Source of the DNA: Nocardioides speluncae | Lineage (GTDB): Bacteria; Actinomycetota; Actinomycetes; Propionibacteriales; Nocardioidaceae | DNA length: 64,000 nt | Reading direction: 5' to 3' | Assembly (NCBI RefSeq): GCF_003121585.1 | Contig: NZ_QEOO01000049.1 | Location: 1 to 64,000, forward strand | In this document: positions 63,521 through 64,000 of the stretch, one piece after another | Layout of the letters: each line of letters opens with the position of its first letter | How positions within the stretch are numbered: position 1 is the first letter of the stretch | Notes under the pieces: model-generated | Told to the model about the DNA's origin: nothing | Database searches by the model: none | What the model saw: only the letters and a program-made list of their open reading frames with translations | Position numbers and translations under genes: made by a program

Positions 63521-64000
63521 TTACCGGCTCGTCACACCGCTGCGTCGTACCGCGTCGGCGGCGGTGTCCAGGTCGGCGTCGGAGTTGAAGTAGTGCGGCG
63601 AGGCGCGGACCAGCCCGGCCAGCCCGCGGGCGGCCATGTCCAGCCTCGTGGACTCGCGGTGGCTGACGCTCACGGTGACGCCGGCGTCGGCCAGCCGCGC
63701 CTTGGCCTCCGGGGCCTCGACTCCAGCGAGGGTGAAGGCGACGATCCCGCCCGGGCCGTCGCTCTCGGGTACGTCGTGGATCACCAGCCCGGGAAGCCCG
63801 CGCAGCCGGTCGCGCAGCCCAGCGGCCCGCGCCCGGACCGCGCTCTCGACGGCCGCGACCCCGAGATCGAGGAGGTGCGCGACCGCGGCACCGAGCCCCA
63901 GCCGGGCCGCGACGTCGTACTCCCAGAGCTCGAAGCGCGCGGCATCCGGCCGGAGTGAGTACGCCGTCTCGCCGGACCAGGTACCGCCACGCATGTCGGC
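63521..64000 (-). CDS. class-V aminotransferase, C-terminal part (cut by right edge)
   Basis: About 160 residues of the small domain of a PLP-dependent class-V aminotransferase (isopenicillin-N epimerase/selenocysteine-lyase type): RFELWEYDVAARLGLGAAV, then GLRDRLRGLPGL, GIVAFTLAGVEAPEAKARL, and VRASPHYFNSDADLD near the end. The PLP lysine lies outside the window. Divergent from sdhC, with 61 bp between its stop and the sdhC start. Confidence 0.8.
   Translation of the reverse strand, partial: ADMRGGTWSGETAYSLRPDAARFELWEYDVAARLGLGAAVAHLLDLGVAAVESAVRARAAGLRDRLRGLPGLVIHDVPESDGPGGIVAFTLAGVEAPEAKARLADAGVTVSVSHRESTRLDMAARGLAGLVRASPHYFNSDADLDTAADAVRRSGVTSR

Overview
The window is 64 kb of high-GC DNA with actinobacterial gene content, most like Nocardioides or another Propionibacteriales member (inferred from family content, not from a search). 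The reasons are GTG and TTG starts, many TANNNT-N6-GTG/ATG leaderless-type promoters, DUF222/13E12 HNH, DUF2510, DUF3017, DUF6350/PerM, DUF6328, DUF5995 and SCO4848-family proteins, a monomeric NADP isocitrate dehydrogenase and a type-B succinate dehydrogenase. Part of the order (UvrD1/PcrA, M23 peptidase, sucC, sucD, PerM-like protein, purN, purH) matches the core neighbourhood Rv0949-Rv0957 of Mycobacterium tuberculosis. This is ordinary chromosome with inserted accessory blocks. I saw no prophage, CRISPR array, rRNA or tRNA.

Layout. 1-14.9 kb: tail of an IS30-type transposase, a heterodimeric ABC exporter, small enzymes (GNAT, dienelactone-hydrolase-like, FMN reductase, YbaK-like deacylase), a secreted trypsin-like protease with two P-domains, and two glycerophosphodiesterase paralogues. 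A 1.5-kb DUF222-HNH unit bounded by nested inverted repeats lies between the two phosphodiesterases. 15-17.3 kb: a four-gene cassette with a double YbaB-like protein, two WXG100/ESX-like proteins and a membrane protein. 17.3-23.4 kb: a PspC/LiaF envelope-stress locus with a PspC-fused sensor kinase and NarL-type regulator, between a lipoprotein and a serine hydrolase. 23.5-43.2 kb: helicase, M23 peptidase, sucCD flanked by two large paralogous secreted proteins, a sigma-factor/sensor cluster that includes a membrane-tethered sigma-like fusion, PerM-like protein, purN-purH. 43.3-64 kb: MFS carrier, broken M23 gene, folD, DUF3017, mdh, lipoprotein, aquaporin with a Gln/Trp-rich tail, icd, DUF5995, a large secreted alpha/beta hydrolase, trpS, a 2H phosphoesterase, BrkB, tandem lipoproteins, sdhCAB and the end of a class-V aminotransferase.

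Central carbon metabolism is well represented: sucCD, mdh, icd and sdhCAB cover four TCA steps, and purNH with folD links one-carbon units to purines. The accessory signals most worth a second look are the DUF222-HNH unit with its nested inverted repeats, a three-copy intergenic repeat built on a GGTACC palindrome and a GC hairpin, the sigma-TM-sensor fusion beside a split sigma/sensor pair, and the orphan ESX-like cassette.
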